Source: Jimgerdemannia flammicorona
Lineage: Eukaryota > Mucoromycota > Endogonomycetes > Endogonales > Endogonaceae
Assembly (NCBI GenBank): GCA_003990745.1
Contig: RBNI01000345.1
Location: 1-33,019 of the forward strand
DNA length: 33,019 nt
Reading direction: 5' to 3'
This document shows, piece after piece, positions 1 to 11,162 of the stretch (the stretch's first letter is position 1; each line of letters begins with the position of its first letter). Made by a program: the position numbers and the translations under genes. Under the pieces are notes generated by a model. It did not search any database and was not told the DNA's origin. It was given only the letters and a program-made list of their open reading frames with translations.

Positions 1-3000
1 AAAAAGAGACAGGTCTTGACAAAACACCTGATATCTTTCTCTATTCCTGGCCACCATATTGTTCTTCTTGCTTTATCATATATATTTATTTCTCCTAGAT
101 AGCCAAGTTTATATAATGATTTCATTGCTTGCTTCTTCTTGTGTTCTGGTATAACTAGTAGTTTTCCTTTCTTCAGTATTTCTCCATCAGTTTCAAATTG
201 TTTCTATGTTCTGTTGATAATTATTGGTATTCATTCTTCCAGATGTTGGGGCATCTTTTGCTGTCACAGATAGGTGATAATTTTGTAGTAGAGCTTCTTA
301 TTCATTATTGATTTACTGGTTGGGGGTCCTTTGGGGTATCTATGAGAGGGTATCTGTATTGGCATTGATTCTTTCTGGGCAGTATATGATGGTTATGTCA
401 TATGCTTGCAACTTCATGATATATCTTACATAGATTCCTTTGGGTTACTTGGTGGTCAGTAGCCAAGTAAGGGCTGAGTGATCTGTCTGAATGGTGAAGT
501 GTCTTCCAGCAAGGTAGTAGTGGAACTTCTCTATAGCCCAGATGACTGCAAGACATTCCAACTTATAGAATTTGTATTCTTTTTCAGCTCCTTGAGTTCT
601 TCAGCTTAGATATGCAATGATATACTCCACTTTGTCTTTCTTTTGAGCTAGATCTGCTCCTAGTTCTTGGGTACTTGCATCTATCTGTAGAATGAATTCT
701 TGAGTTCAATCAGGTCTTCTGAGGATGAGTACCTGGGTCAGTCTGACTTTAAGCTCATCAAATGCCTTTTGTTGCCTATCAGTCCATTGAAACTTTGTAT
801 CCTTCTTGTTGAGTTCATAGATTGGGCCTATGATGTTGAAGAATCCTTTAATAAATCTTTAGTAATAGGAGGTAAGTCCTATGAAGACTTGGACTTTAGT
901 GACTGTGGTAGGCCTTGGGTATGCTATTACTGCTTGAATCTTGAGGGGGTCTGTGTGTATTCTATCTTGATTGATAATATGCTCAAGATAGATGATCTCA
1001 ATTTCTGCAAACTTGTACTTTTTGGGCTTAATATAAAGACCATGCTGTCTCAGCTTCTCTATCATCTGCTGGATATACTGCAGATATTCTTCAGTTGTCT
1101 TACTGTAGATGATAACATCATATATATAAACTATCATCTATCTTCTCATATCATAGCAGAAGATTTTATTCATCATTCACTAGAAGCTCATAGGGGTATT
1201 ATACATCCTGAATGGTATTCACAGATATACATAGGTTCTGTGATAAAGGCTGACTTTTTGCTTACTGCTTCAGTGAGGCTAATTTGGTAGAATCCTGAGT
1301 ATAAGTCTAAGGTACTGTAGTATTGTACTTCATCTCATAAGATTACAAGGATGTCACTGATGAGGGGTAACAGTTGGTGATCCTTCTTAGTAACTAAGTT
1401 GAACTTTCTGTAATCTGTGCAGAGTCTCAGGGTAAATTCTTCTAGCTTACTTTCTTTTTTGAGGCTAGTACAACTGGTGAAGCCCAGGGACTGCTGGCTT
1501 CTTTAATAATACTGACTTCTTCTATCTGCTTGATTTCTTCTCTAAGCCATTCACAGTAGACTAGTGGTATTGGCCTTGCTTTTTGATAGATTGGTTCAGT
1601 GTCTTCTATGTCTATATTATGATAGTAGTGTGGGGTCTTTCCTTTAATATCCTTGAAATCCATAACTAGGACATTCTTGAATTCATAAAGTATTTTCTTG
1701 AGTTCCTTCTTGAGTGAGAATTTATTTCCAATAGTATAGCTATACTTGTTTGTAGTTTCCTCCTTCTTGTACTCCAGTTTAGTGATCTTGGTAATAGTGA
1801 ATACTCCTCTTCCTATGGATCCTTTCCTTTCCTTTCTCTTTCCATTTTCTCCAACTTCTTGACTTTCATGATTCTTGGCTGAAGAACTGAGAAGATCAAT
1901 ATTTGTACCAGTCAGTCCTTCTTCTTAATTGGAAATGGAATTGTAGGATTGTGGTTCCTAACAATGAGTAGTATTTCTTCAATGTAATCTGAATCAATGA
2001 CTCCTCTTTCAATGGTAATTTCACTCTTAGCCAGACTGCTTCTTGTCTTGAGGATTCTGATATAATCCTTTGAAATGGTCATCTCCAGACTGATTGCAAG
2101 TAGGGTGGTTGTCTGGGGCTCTAGTATGGTTTTATCTACTGTGGCAATATCCATTCTGGCTACATCCTCTGACTTATATTCTGGTAGAACTGCATCAGGG
2201 TGAATCCTCCAAATCTTGATATTGATTTCTTTATCATCATTACTATCCTTCAGGAGGGCTGGTGGTTTGTCATCCTCTTTCTCCTCTTCTTCTCTTACCT
2301 GCTTTTTGAGAGTCTTCTGTCTTCTTTCCTGGTAGATCTTTCTAATACCAATGCTACATTGGTAGCAGTTATTGATGTGCTCACTATAGTATATCTTGAT
2401 TCCATAGGGGCAGACTCCTTATGGTACATATCCTTCTGCAATCTTCTTACACCATTCTTCTTTACTGATATATCTGACTTTCTTCTTCTTTTTCTAGATA
2501 GTCATTATATAGGCTTTCTCTTGTTCACTCTCTTCTTTCTCCATCTCAGGCAGGACTCCTTTATTGATATTGATGGGAATTCACATCTTCTGTCTATAGT
2601 AGATGATCTGCATCTTCTGAGCATTCAGATTGATTATTGCCTTGGCTTTGTGAAGCTATTGATTGCTGATAAGAATGTCATAGTTGGTTGAATTGATCAT
2701 GATTACATCTACTGGAATGATTGCTCCTTCAAACTTGATGGAAATATCTTGGATATTTCCCAGAGGTGTGGCTCTTGTACTATCTGCTGTGAAAAATACC
2801 AATTTTATTACTTCTTCAACTTCCCAACCTAGGCAGTCTGCTGCTTTCTTGTTGAGGAGACATTCTTCTGCTCCTGTATCAATGATGGCCTCAAAGACTC
2901 TATTCTTGATTTGACAGATTGTATAGGCAGAGGTCTTATGGTTGTCTTTGCTTTCTTCTCCTAAGTCTTCTTGAACATTATTAGCCTTAGTTATCTTCTA

Positions 3001-4278
3001 TTCTTGCTCCTTGGTTATTTCAGCAAGTCCATATCTCATTTGCTGTCTAAATGTAAGTATTTCTGCCAGCTGGCTGAAGGTTGCATTGACCTTTTGTTGA
3101 CTGAGATCCTTGAAGATATCATACTTGAAGGTCTTGGTTTTGCGAAGCTTCATCTTTTCTCCTATACTGGCTGGAGTGGTTTCTCAGATGATATCTTGAA
3201 CAGTCTGTTCTAACTCCATATCTTGATCTATTTCTTTAGCTTAACTTTCTGTGACAGTTTCCATCTGTCTTTCCATTGGATTCTTCTTGGGTCTCCCTGG
3301 TGATCTCTTATAGGGTTGTTTGCAGACATCTTTTCTGATAGTCTCAGTAGAGTAGACTTTCAATTCCTCTTCATCTCATTCCCCAATCTTCTTGAAGGTA
3401 ATGATATTGGCTTGTTCCTTATTCTAAGTAGCATTTGCTTAGCTGTACCTTGTACTTGGTTTTACTCATACATTCATATGAGTAGTGGCCCTCTTCTCCA
3501 CAAGTGTAGCAGGGATCTCTCTTTTTGTCTGAGGTGGTGGCAAATTTCTAAACTGAGTTCCTTTAATTTCCTTTACCACATCTTCTAGATGGATTGTTAT
3601 TTCAGCAAACTTCTTAGCAAGTTCCTCCATGAGATCACTATTTCTCTGTTATTCAGTAGCTTTTGGTTGAGGTGTGTTTTGATTGATCACTATGATAGAG
3701 ATCACACTGGTTGTCTTGGGTGCTTTGATTCTGACTCCAGTGACCCTCTCTATTATATGGTCTTGTAAGTGTCTGGCTATCCAGTATCACTGGGCATAGG
3801 TGACCTTCTGTATCAGATCCAGGATTATTGGTGATGAGCAGATGGCCAGGACTATCTCTGGGTGGATTCCTTTCATGAAGGTTGCTCTGGCTACTTGATC
3901 TCTGATGGTGGCAGCATAATCTGCAAGAATTATCTGATATCAGATTCTGGTGTAGAATGTGTTTGGATCCTTACTCATTCCTTAGCAAGTTGTATTGAGC
4001 TGATCCTTCAAGACTTGCTTGATCTTATCTTTATAGTAGATGGCTTGGGGCCAGGTCTTCTGTACTGCTAGTATAGTATCATCATCATTTCCTACATGGG
4101 TTGTAGCTATGAATGCTGCTCTTACTAATTCTTGGAGACTGAGGGACATGAGGGTTACTTGCTACCTTGCTGTCAGACTCTCTATAGCAATATATTGCTT
4201 AAAATCATCAATAAAGATAAAGATGATGATTGAATTATCTGAAGTATAACCATGGAATACTAGTGGTCTCATATCCAT
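1..4278 (-). pseudogene. Degenerate gag-pol of TE1 (Gag, protease, dUTPase, RT, RNase H, start of integrase)
   Basis: The reading starts near an ATG at 4278 (MDMRPLVFHGYTSD), aligning with the TE2 Gag start. Recognisable parts in order: Gag 4278-3400; a Cys/His segment at about 2390-2460 (EEWCKKI, GVCPYG); dUTPase around 2154-1912 with ILKTRSSLAKSE and GVIDSDY; protease-RT linker and RT start 1663-1442 (KEASSPWASPVVL); RT palm 1137-859; RNase H about 760-480 (DHSALTWLL); and the integrase zinc-finger region at 1-130 (RTIWWPGIEKDI). The RT active site reads YIYD instead of YIDD. Stops include TGA at 1219-1221 and 601-603. The frame changes between 1912 and 1663 and again before 1137. It cannot make a functional polyprotein. 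Confidence 0.85.
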
Positions 4279-4371
4279 TTTGTCTGAATATTTTGATTCA
4301 ATTTGTATGGTTGTTCAGGTGGTAGCAGTTGTTCATTGTTCAGCTTAAAAGTGAGGGATTTGTCTTAAATC

Positions 4372-4389
4372 ACTAGCCAATAGGCACCA
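4372..4389 (-). promoter_or_regulatory. Candidate tRNA primer-binding site of TE1
   Basis: Three bases inside the 5' LTR the element strand reads TGGTGCCTATTGGCTAGT. It begins with TGG, the complement of a tRNA CCA end, and would pair with a tRNA ending GGCACCA. TE2 has the same site at the same distance with its first G changed to A. The tRNA is not identified. Confidence 0.55.
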
Positions 4390-4392
4390 AGT

Positions 4393-4863
4393 TGTAATGT
4401 AGTAGACACTTAATCTTGGAAGTATATCAGATTTCTGTATCTTGAAAATTTGATCTTCTTTAACTCTGTAGAGTTCTTAGAATATAGGGTGGGTGAGTTC
4501 AAAGTGTATCTACCTATAGGCTTACTAGTTCCTTTGCTTTCTCTTTATATTGAACTTATTTCAATCTGAGGTTTATTCACTATAAGATACTAGATTATTT
4601 ATACAAGTTTACTAGCTATAAGGTGGCTAAGTTATATATAACAATGTTTTCTATAAGTCACTTTTTACAAGTATTGAATCATTTGATATCTGTGAAATCT
4701 TCAATATCTACAAAGAGTTCAACATTCATGAAAACTTTAACAGTTGCAAAATAACAATGACTGCTATTCATAAGACTATACTATATCAGGAATTGGGTTC
4801 AGATACTATGATTAAATTTCTAATTCTCCTGATTTATATTTCTAATTTGGATCAACTGTCACA
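4393..4863 (-). repeat. 5' LTR of TE1
   Basis: A 471-bp block bounded by TG...CA and colinear with the TE2 LTRs at 12419-12889 and 18664-19133. Shared landmarks include TTTATTCACT and GGGTGGGTGAGTTC. On the element strand it starts TGTGACAG. It is clearly more mutated than either TE2 LTR, mostly by transitions. The matching 3' LTR is beyond the left edge. Confidence 0.9.
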
Positions 4864-5640
4864 CTAGTATAATATACCTCTTTAGATAAATAGAAATATA
4901 TCTAGAATATCAAAATACAGAGCCAGAATTTTCAATTGCTATTTAGTAGCAAAGATATTAAAATATTAGCTATTAAAAATATTAGGGTATACTTGGATGT
5001 ATAGTTATATAACTGATTTGAGTAGGTGTAAGTAGCAAAATTGAAAAGATCTATCTGATATACTATATACAGATATTATTTATACCTCATATAATGTAGC
5101 TCTGTAATTATATAGAGAGAGATCTGAAATATAAATATATAGAGCCAGAATTTGTAATTAGTACTTAGCAGTAAAAGATTATAGAGGAATTAGCTATTGA
5201 AAAATATTTTTTAAAGTATAAGTAAATTTTCACCAGATATATATAATTGAAATATATAGAAGTGAAATTAAAGTATACTGATAAGCATTATTCCTTTAGA
5301 TATTATATATATTTAACAAAATATAACTCTGTAACTATGTATAAGAAGAGATATAATATATAATATAATAGAACTTAAATATATAATTTGCAAACAGATT
5401 ATAGAGAAACTATTGAAAAAATATATTACAAAGTAAAATTTCAAGATATACTAAACTAACCAGATTTTATTAGCAGATGGTATTTTTATACTAACCCAAA
5501 TATTTTGAATTAAAGAATAATTTAAGATTAGCTTATTAATTTCTAATAATAATTTGCTCTTATATAGTTTTAAATATATAGAGGCAAAATTGAAGTAATC
5601 TATCTTATATATTATATATAAATATTATTTAATAATAAAG
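4864..5640 (-). repeat. AT-rich satellite-like units, reverse orientation
   Basis: About 300-bp AT-rich units, the clearest at about 5259-5572, with the next starting near 5573 and earlier partial units from 4864 and about 5020. Landmarks are AGAAGTGAAATTAAAG, CCTTTAGATATTATATAT and CTCTGTAACTATGTATA. These are the reverse complement of landmarks in 19134-19423. Period is roughly 230-315 bp with heavy divergence. No coding potential seen. Confidence 0.65.
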
Positions 5641-6200
5641 ATATTAATCATTTAATATTTATGAAAGAGAATATATACTATATATTGATATACCAATAGT
5701 AAAACTAATATATTTATTATTAAGGAATGAAGGTTAAATAGTACTAAGTAACCAATAGCAAATATATAGCAAATCTATCTTTATATAATATATACTATTG
5801 ACTTAGATAATTGCCCAATAGCCTAATTACTGCCTATTGACTAAATTGTAATATAAACTGAAAATATATACATAATCTTACACTAGCTTCAAAATATCAG
5901 CTACAATCATACCTATCCATAATTATCTAGCAAATAGTAAAGAAATGCTTTATATTCTCAAATGGAGACTTTTACATACTATGGATACTATTCAGAAATC
6001 ATTGAGTGAAATGAGTGATATGATAAAACAAGGTAGAGCAAAGAAAAGAGTGAAGAAAGGTAGAATGAACTCAAAATAAAATGAGATAGTATACTGAAGT
6101 AGTAAATATAAATAAGAAATAAATAGTAGAAAAAATAATATTAATAGTAAGATATTTATATTATATGATAATATAATATTTATCAATATTAATATATTAT
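5641..6200. other. AT-rich non-coding stretch left of the Ngaro-like element
   Basis: No credible gene. A block at about 5980-6150 (landmarks ACTATTCAG and CAAAATAAAATGAGATAGTA) resembles 11334-11460 on the other side of the Ngaro-like element in the same orientation. The element therefore seems to have inserted into a short series of related AT-rich repeats. A 64-codon open frame on the minus strand here is compositionally simple and not believed. Confidence 0.5.
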
Positions 6201-6347
6201 TAAATCCCTTTCGCTTATTCTAGCTTACACCTGCCAACCGACTCCCCTTATTTGATGTATGTGAATAGATCTTTTATATTTTGGGCAAATGCTTACATGA
6301 GGAAGAACATCTCGAATGCGATGCATTGGTCAGTTCGCTAAGAACCC
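6201..6347 (-). repeat. B2 repeat of the Ngaro-like element
   Basis: A 147-bp copy of B1 (6551-6698). Both start TTAAATCCCTTTC and end GTCAGTTCGCTAAGAACCC. Differences are mostly C/T or G/A, for example CACCTGCC here against CGCCCACC in B1, consistent with loss of CpG in both copies at different strands. It forms the left terminus on the plus strand, i.e. the 3' end of the element. Confidence 0.88.
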
Positions 6348-6379
6348 GACAAGGAGTGTACCAGAGGGAGGTAGGAGGG

Positions 6380-6550
6380 TGTGAAATTGCATAGTAGTGT
6401 CTATGCATTTGAAGCAACAGTGTAAGTGAAGCGAAAGTGACAGTGATAGGGGTTGACTATTTGTCTTGAATATATATACAATTGGGATTTCCTAGTTAGG
6501 TAATCGATGTGACTTGTCTTTAATGTGCTATCCCTTTTGGGATCCCTTCA
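6380..6550 (-). repeat. A2 repeat of the Ngaro-like element
   Basis: A 171-bp copy of A1 (11119-11289), both from TGTGAAATTGC to GGGATCCCTTCA. It directly abuts B1 at 6550/6551, and 32 bp separate it from B2. Reciprocal TG/CA differences from A1 (for example CAACAGTGT against TGACAGCAT) imply ancestral CpG sites. Confidence 0.88.
6530..6543. promoter_or_regulatory. Hairpin ATCCC-TTTT-GGGAT near the A2 end
   Basis: A perfect 5-bp stem with a TTTT loop seven bases before the A2/B1 junction. It is kept at the same place in A1 (11269-11282). It could be a recombinase recognition or processing feature; the function is inference. Confidence 0.5.
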
Positions 6551-6698
6551 TTAAATCCCTTTCACTTATTCTAGCTTACGCCCACCAACTGACTCCCCTT
6601 ATCCGATGTATGTGAATAGATCTTTTATAATTTGGGCAAATGCTTGCATGAGAAAGAACGTCTCGAATGTGATGCATTGGTCAGTTCGCTAAGAACCC
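6551..6698 (-). repeat. B1 repeat of the Ngaro-like element
   Basis: A 148-bp copy of B2, joined head to tail with A2. In split-repeat elements the A2-B1 junction mirrors the joined ends of the circular intermediate. B1 starts directly after the A repeat with no extra bases. Confidence 0.88.
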
Positions 6699-6757
6699 AG
6701 CCCAAGGAGGTGTTTATATTGTTGTAGGCAAGGGGGCTTGCCCAAAGCGTCAAGGGG

Positions 6758-7068
6758 CCTGCACGGGGCGTAGGCGCAGCTTATGTGTCTTCGCACCGAT
6801 CTGTGGTCGGGGGCCCCCTGTGTGATAGTTGAGAGACCTGCACAGGGCGTAGGCATGGCATCAGTATCTATGCACTGGTCCATGGTTGAAGGTCCTTGTA
6901 TTATCTACTAAGGGTCTACACGGGGCGTAGGCGCGGCCTGAGTGTCTAAGTGCTGGTCTGTGGTCGAGGGTCTCTGTGTGGTAGTCAAGAGCCTGCATAG
7001 TACGTAGGTGCTGCGTAAGTATTTATGTACCGGTCCATGGTTGAGGGTCCCTGTGTGACATTGTTGAG
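6758..7068. repeat. Four-unit ~78-bp minisatellite
   Basis: Units begin near 6758, 6837, 6915 and 6992, each with a CCTGCACGGGGCGTAGG-like start, then a TGGTCYGTGGTCGAGGGTC-like block and TGTGTGRTAGT. It lies between the recombinase stop (7023 falls within the last unit) and B1, so it is mostly the 3' untranslated part of the element. Confidence 0.8.
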
Positions 7069-8020
7069 GGGCTTTGCCTGCTTGTTGTATTATGAGCTAT
7101 CAAAGATGTTGTCAGCGAAAGGATGCGGGAGGTCGGCATCTGAATGTAGAGTCTATAGGCATCACTATGCCATCGCCCAAGAATTTGAATTTCGTAGTCA
7201 GAGAAGCCAGCTTCAGTGGCGTCCGTAGCTGCCCCAATGCGAAAGCTATGCCCAGCAAATGTGGAGGCCATGAGACCGATGGTGGTAAGAAGGTGCCAGA
7301 GGCCGAGAAGGAGCCAATATTGACTGAAAGGCATGCCATTAGACCGGCAGAAAAGAGGAGACAGTGGGGGGGCAGAGTGCCAAAGAAACAAGGTCCAGAG
7401 AAGGAGGATGGCGCAAGGTGCACCTGCTGGTGTCTGCACGATATATAGGGTAGCCCCTTCCGAAAGGGGTCAGTTTTGGAGGAAGGGATTGTGAGGGTGA
7501 TGTATGTAGAGTGGGATATAGAAGATAAGAATTGCACCGAAGAGTGAGAGAGGTGGATTCAGGGGTCGAAAGAGGGGCCCCAGGTGAATTCGCCAGACTG
7601 GAGGAAGCTAAAGTATGCAAGTGTAATAGCAGCAGCCAGGTTCAATTGATCCACTGTTGCCAGATCCAACAAAGGGAGGATCCGGGACAGGATGGAGACG
7701 GTGATGGGAAGGCGGGGCCGAGAAGGTGGCTCACCAAGCCAACGTTTGATGCCCCGTAGAATGCGGGGAAGTTGAAGTAGGCCCACGAGGGGGTCAGGAA
7801 AGCCCGCATCAATATACAGAGAGCAGACCGCATACAGATATGATTTGATGGTAGAGTGGCGGAGATGTCGGATGGCAAGAGAGCACACCCACTGGATCAA
7901 GTGTTGTTCCGGGGCAGGCAAGATGGACCCATCACTGTTGTAGAGGCAGTTAAGGGCACAGAACTCATGGAAGCTGTGTTGGCCTGCACTGTATGACTGT
8001 TGTATAGAGTCTGCCAAGCT
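7023..8020 (-). pseudogene. Tyrosine recombinase of the Ngaro-like element (broken)
   Basis: Site-specific recombinase that would insert the circular DNA copy. The N-terminal part begins near 8020 (LADSIQQSYSAGQHSF), then a helical core-binding region (LRHSTIKSYLYAV), box I as YFSFLQSGEF at about 7607-7585, the SKTDPFRKG segment near 7480-7455, and the C-terminal catalytic part with GHSFRIGAAT (His 7248-7250, Arg 7239-7241) and GRWHSDAYRLYI (Tyr 7145-7147). In this family box I is normally FLRSGEF; here the catalytic Arg codon at 7598-7600 reads CAG (Gln), a single G-to-A change. The frame shifts near 7440-7450, and relative to RNase H near 8020. The family call is firm; the copy is inactive. 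Confidence 0.88.
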
Positions 8021-8059
8021 GAACCATAGGAAGAAAGCAGCGAGGGGCAGAAGATGGGC

Positions 8060-9866
8060 GTGGAGAGAGAGCCAGGTATCATTGGGACCTGTTCAGCATG
8101 GGGGGCAAGGGAGTGGAAACGAGGGAGATCAAGACGGGAAAGAGCGTCAGCAATAGCGTTCTGGTGGGAAGGAATATAAGATTCCCGAAGTTGAAAGGAG
8201 AGCTGGGTACCAAGGAAAAGCAGATGCCGTAACAGCTCCAGAAGTTTGGGGCTGCGGGAAGTGCCAGAATTAATGCAGGCAACCACTGCCTGATTGTCAA
8301 CATGGATGTGAACATGGCGAAACTGCCAATGGGAGCCCCAGGTGGCAGCTGCGATGACCACTGCAAATAGTTCTTTGAATTGAATGTCTTCCTGGGTAAA
8401 GTCGGTTGTAGACTATGGGACTAAAAACCATATACCATCGAAGAAGGCGGCGAAACCCAATATGCCACTGGCATCGGTCCAAAACTGATCATCCATGATG
8501 TCCTCCATAGACTGGATGATAGCGACCCCATTCCAGCGAGAGAGGAACTATAACCACCACTGTAGATCTGCATGAACATCAGCAGAGAGATTAATATGGT
8601 GGTCCAAAAGAGGAGTGCCAGAGGTAATATTGATGAGTCAGCGAAGAAATGGCCGAGCCTGGGGAATCACCTGGCAAGCAAAAGCCAGGGACCCCACCAG
8701 GGACAGTATGTTACATTTGGTCGCAGTAGGTCTCCACACGGGCCAAGAGATGGAGGCCAGAATTGTCTGGAGTTTCACCTCTGGAAGATGGTCCTCCATG
8801 GCGAGCATGTCAATTTCAATTCCCAGAAAAGGGAGTGTCATGGCAGAACCCTCAACCTTGTCATCTCGGATGGAAAACCAATGGCCCGGCAAGTGGATAG
8901 CAGGAGATGGAGGGGTGACGATGCCCACCGAGCAGGTGTACAGGCACCCAGGAAATCGTCAATATAGTGGACTATGTCTGCTAAGCCATGGCATTTGGCC
9001 AGCCATTCCAACATCTTCGCGAACACATTATAGAGAAAGGGAGAGGAGCACAAGCCAAAGGGGAGAAATTGATCGAAATAAAAGAGGCTGTGTCAGTAGA
9101 AGCCAAGCAATTCCCAGTCAGCTGGATGGACTGGAATATGCCGGAAGACATCTGCCAGGTCGACTTTGAAAAGAAGAGTGCCCCGCCCCAGCTGTCATAT
9201 GATGTCCAGAGCCTGGTCAAAGGCAGTGTATGTTAGGGAGAAGTCTTCTAGAGAAATACCATCATTGACGGAGGTCCCTGATGGCCAAGACAAGTGATGT
9301 ATCCGGCGTCGACATGAAGACCCTCTTTTGGCAATAGAACCCAGTGGGGAAGCCTTGAAGTTGGCAAAGGGGGGGTGAAGGAATGGGCCAGTGATCCGGC
9401 TGGCAGCAACTTCAGTGGAGATGTTGTCCGTGATAGCCTGGGGAAATTCGTGAGCAGAGGGCAGGTTGCGGCAGGTTTGGGGCCAGCGAGGGCCTGTGAA
9501 GCCAATCCGGACCCCATGTTGGAGAGCAAAAAGGACGGTTGTCAGGAGGCACCAGTCCAGAAATTCACAAAATGCGGACGCCCAGACATCGGCCTGGAGA
9601 GGAAAGTGGGGAAGAGGGAAAATGTTCAGGATATGTTGGACGGAAGAGTGTAGACCAGAGAGTGGAAAGGAAAAGGAGGTATTAGGGGGCGGAGGGGGCA
9701 GGGGGGGAGGACACCGCAACCAATACAGGGGGGTCAACCATCCCCCAAGGTGCATCCTATAAGGAGCAAGTAAAAGCTCCATATTCTTGAGAACAATGGG
9801 AATACCTGTGGACATAAGGGCAAGGGTTGCGTGTGCATCCCTTAGCATTTGGGTCAACGACACCAT
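8060..9866 (-). pseudogene. Reverse transcriptase-RNase H of the Ngaro-like element (broken)
   Basis: RT palm landmarks on the element strand: FKVDLADVFRHIPVHP near 9180-9140, the FLPFGLCSSPFLYNVF segment near 9075-9030, catalytic YIDDF at 8952-8966, then after a frame change near 8880 the thumb-side IRDDKVEGSAMTLPFLGIEI. The RNase H follows at about 8500-8060 with TDASGILGF, QFKELFAVV, HVDNQAVVACINSG and NAIADALSR, giving the usual D-E-D-D set. This DIRS-type pattern (LGIEID, VDNQAVV) differs from Ty3 RTs. Stops include a TAG between TDAS and QFKEL. In-frame sequence upstream (9866-9195) links to Gag. Confidence 0.87.
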
Positions 9867-11162
9867 TGCGAAAGATGCAGTTATATGCCCGGCAGGCGTT
9901 CTTGGATGAGGGTGGTACTGTAGTAGGGGACCGAGGACGTTTTGTTGGTCGGGAAGGCCCTAAAGAGAGCACCGTATAGTGCTATGGGCGAGGGAGTAGA
10001 TACAGAGACATAAGCTCCCCATCACGTATAGCCTAGGCGGTGTAGGTTGATCGAGAGAGAGGGGCCGCAATTCGCCGAGCATGGAATTCGAGGTGATAAT
10101 CGAGGAGGGCCTCCCATTGAAAGTCTGAATGTAAGCAGATGAGGTCTGAGGGGGTTGGTGGGGGCAAGGGAAGTGTCATCACCACAGGTGGCCCCAGTGG
10201 GCCAGGTGGGAAAGCAGGGCCACCCCCAGAAAGTTAACCGATGGCCGGACACCATCGAAGCCAGAGGGCAGAACCGCGGGTACGTCTGGCCAGTGCATTG
10301 GCCCTGGGCCCTGAGCAAAATGAGGTAAAGGCCCCGAGGCTGGGTGACCAGATGCGTGGGCCATACATTGGTGTACACATTCAGGGGGGGTCTGCAACAT
10401 GAAGAACTCCATAAATGGCATTGCGGATACACCTGTAGCCGAAACAGATGGGAGAGGAACAACTGGAACTGAAACAGGAACCGACGCAGGCACTGGAACC
10501 GAGACCAAAACAGAAACTGAAACAGAAACTGAAACAGGAGCCAAAGCACCCTGGCCTAAGACATTCATGCCGGGAATGGAAGTAGGTGGTAAATTAACAC
10601 CGAAAGCAGAGACCGGCACTGTGAAACTGCCCAGTCAGGGGGCAGAAGGAGGTGGGCCCTGAGAATAGGACACCCAGGGTGAGGGGTCAGTGAGGACATC
10701 AAGATCCGAGGAAGGATCAACAGGGGGGAAGTCCAACCCCCGAGATTTGTCCAAGTGGCACCAAAGACAAGCAATGACCTGGTCTTGCTGTTCGACATAA
10801 GCCACAAGGTTGCCATCTGGTGGGCAGGGCATGGGGTCCAATGCCAGTGTAAGGGTAGAGGGAGTTGCAATAGCCACTTCACCAAGAGTGGAACAGCACT
10901 TCTGCAGATAGTGAAGTCTTGCCACTTCAGTTTCGCTTCCTACCTCAGAGAATGTGTCAATGGCATGGAGGATGGCCATGAGGTCTCTTAACAAAGGACA
11001 AACACCAGACCCAGTAGAGTGGTGGCCAGGGAATTGGTCGCCAGCAGCCCGGCAAATGAGGCATGAATAGTGGGGTAGAGGCATGAGCAATGAGAGACAT
11101 ATATTAGTGAGCAAAGTCTGTGAAATTGCGAAGTAGTGTCTATGCATTTGAAGTGACAGCAT
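9757..11162 (-). pseudogene. Gag-like ORF1 of the Ngaro-like element (broken)
   Basis: The frame opens with ATG at 11162, inside terminal repeat A1, and runs to a TGA at 10635-10637 (PSAP*), continuing in the same frame to about 10179. It contains CLICRAAGDQFPGHHST and VCPLLRDLMAILHAID, then a low-complexity Val/Ser/Pro stretch (10445-10560). A separate frame at 9972-9757 encodes a Cys/His cluster (GCTRNPCPYVHRYSHC) that resembles the C-terminal zinc-finger region of Ngaro/DIRS Gag proteins, so a frame change separates it from the rest of Gag. Nucleic-acid binding is inferred from the cluster. No strong family match can be claimed for the N-terminal part. Confidence 0.65.
10440..10545. repeat. 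GAAACNG-type short tandem repeat in gag
   Basis: Repeats of GAAACAGAAACT-like hexamers and dodecamers on the plus strand, encoding alternating Val/Ser/Pro residues in the minus-strand Gag frame. Confidence 0.7.

Larger units (their letters stand above)
1..4863 (-). mobile_element. Ty3-type LTR retrotransposon copy TE1 (partial, decayed)
   Basis: Element read on the minus strand. Its 5' LTR is 4393-4863 and its coding part runs leftwards to the window edge, ending inside the integrase zinc finger, so the rest of the integrase and the 3' LTR lie outside. Same family as TE2 (12419-19133): the LTR has the same 471-bp length and start, and the proteins align along their whole length. TE1 is more diverged and AT-richer than TE2 and has frameshifts as well as stops, so it is probably older. 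The right flank is satellite-like DNA in reverse orientation. That this is a dead copy is seen directly; relative age is inference. Confidence 0.9.

Noticed and set aside
700..1290. 196-codon open frame on the plus strand
   Set aside because: Antisense to the RT/RNase H of TE1; the minus strand carries the recognisable motifs.
5992..6186. 64-codon Leu/Ile/Phe-rich frame on the minus strand
   Set aside because: Simple AT-rich composition with no motif; chance frame.
8572..9169. Two overlapping plus-strand frames of 131 and 184 codons
   Set aside because: Antisense to the Ngaro-like RT, where YIDDF and LGIEID are clear.
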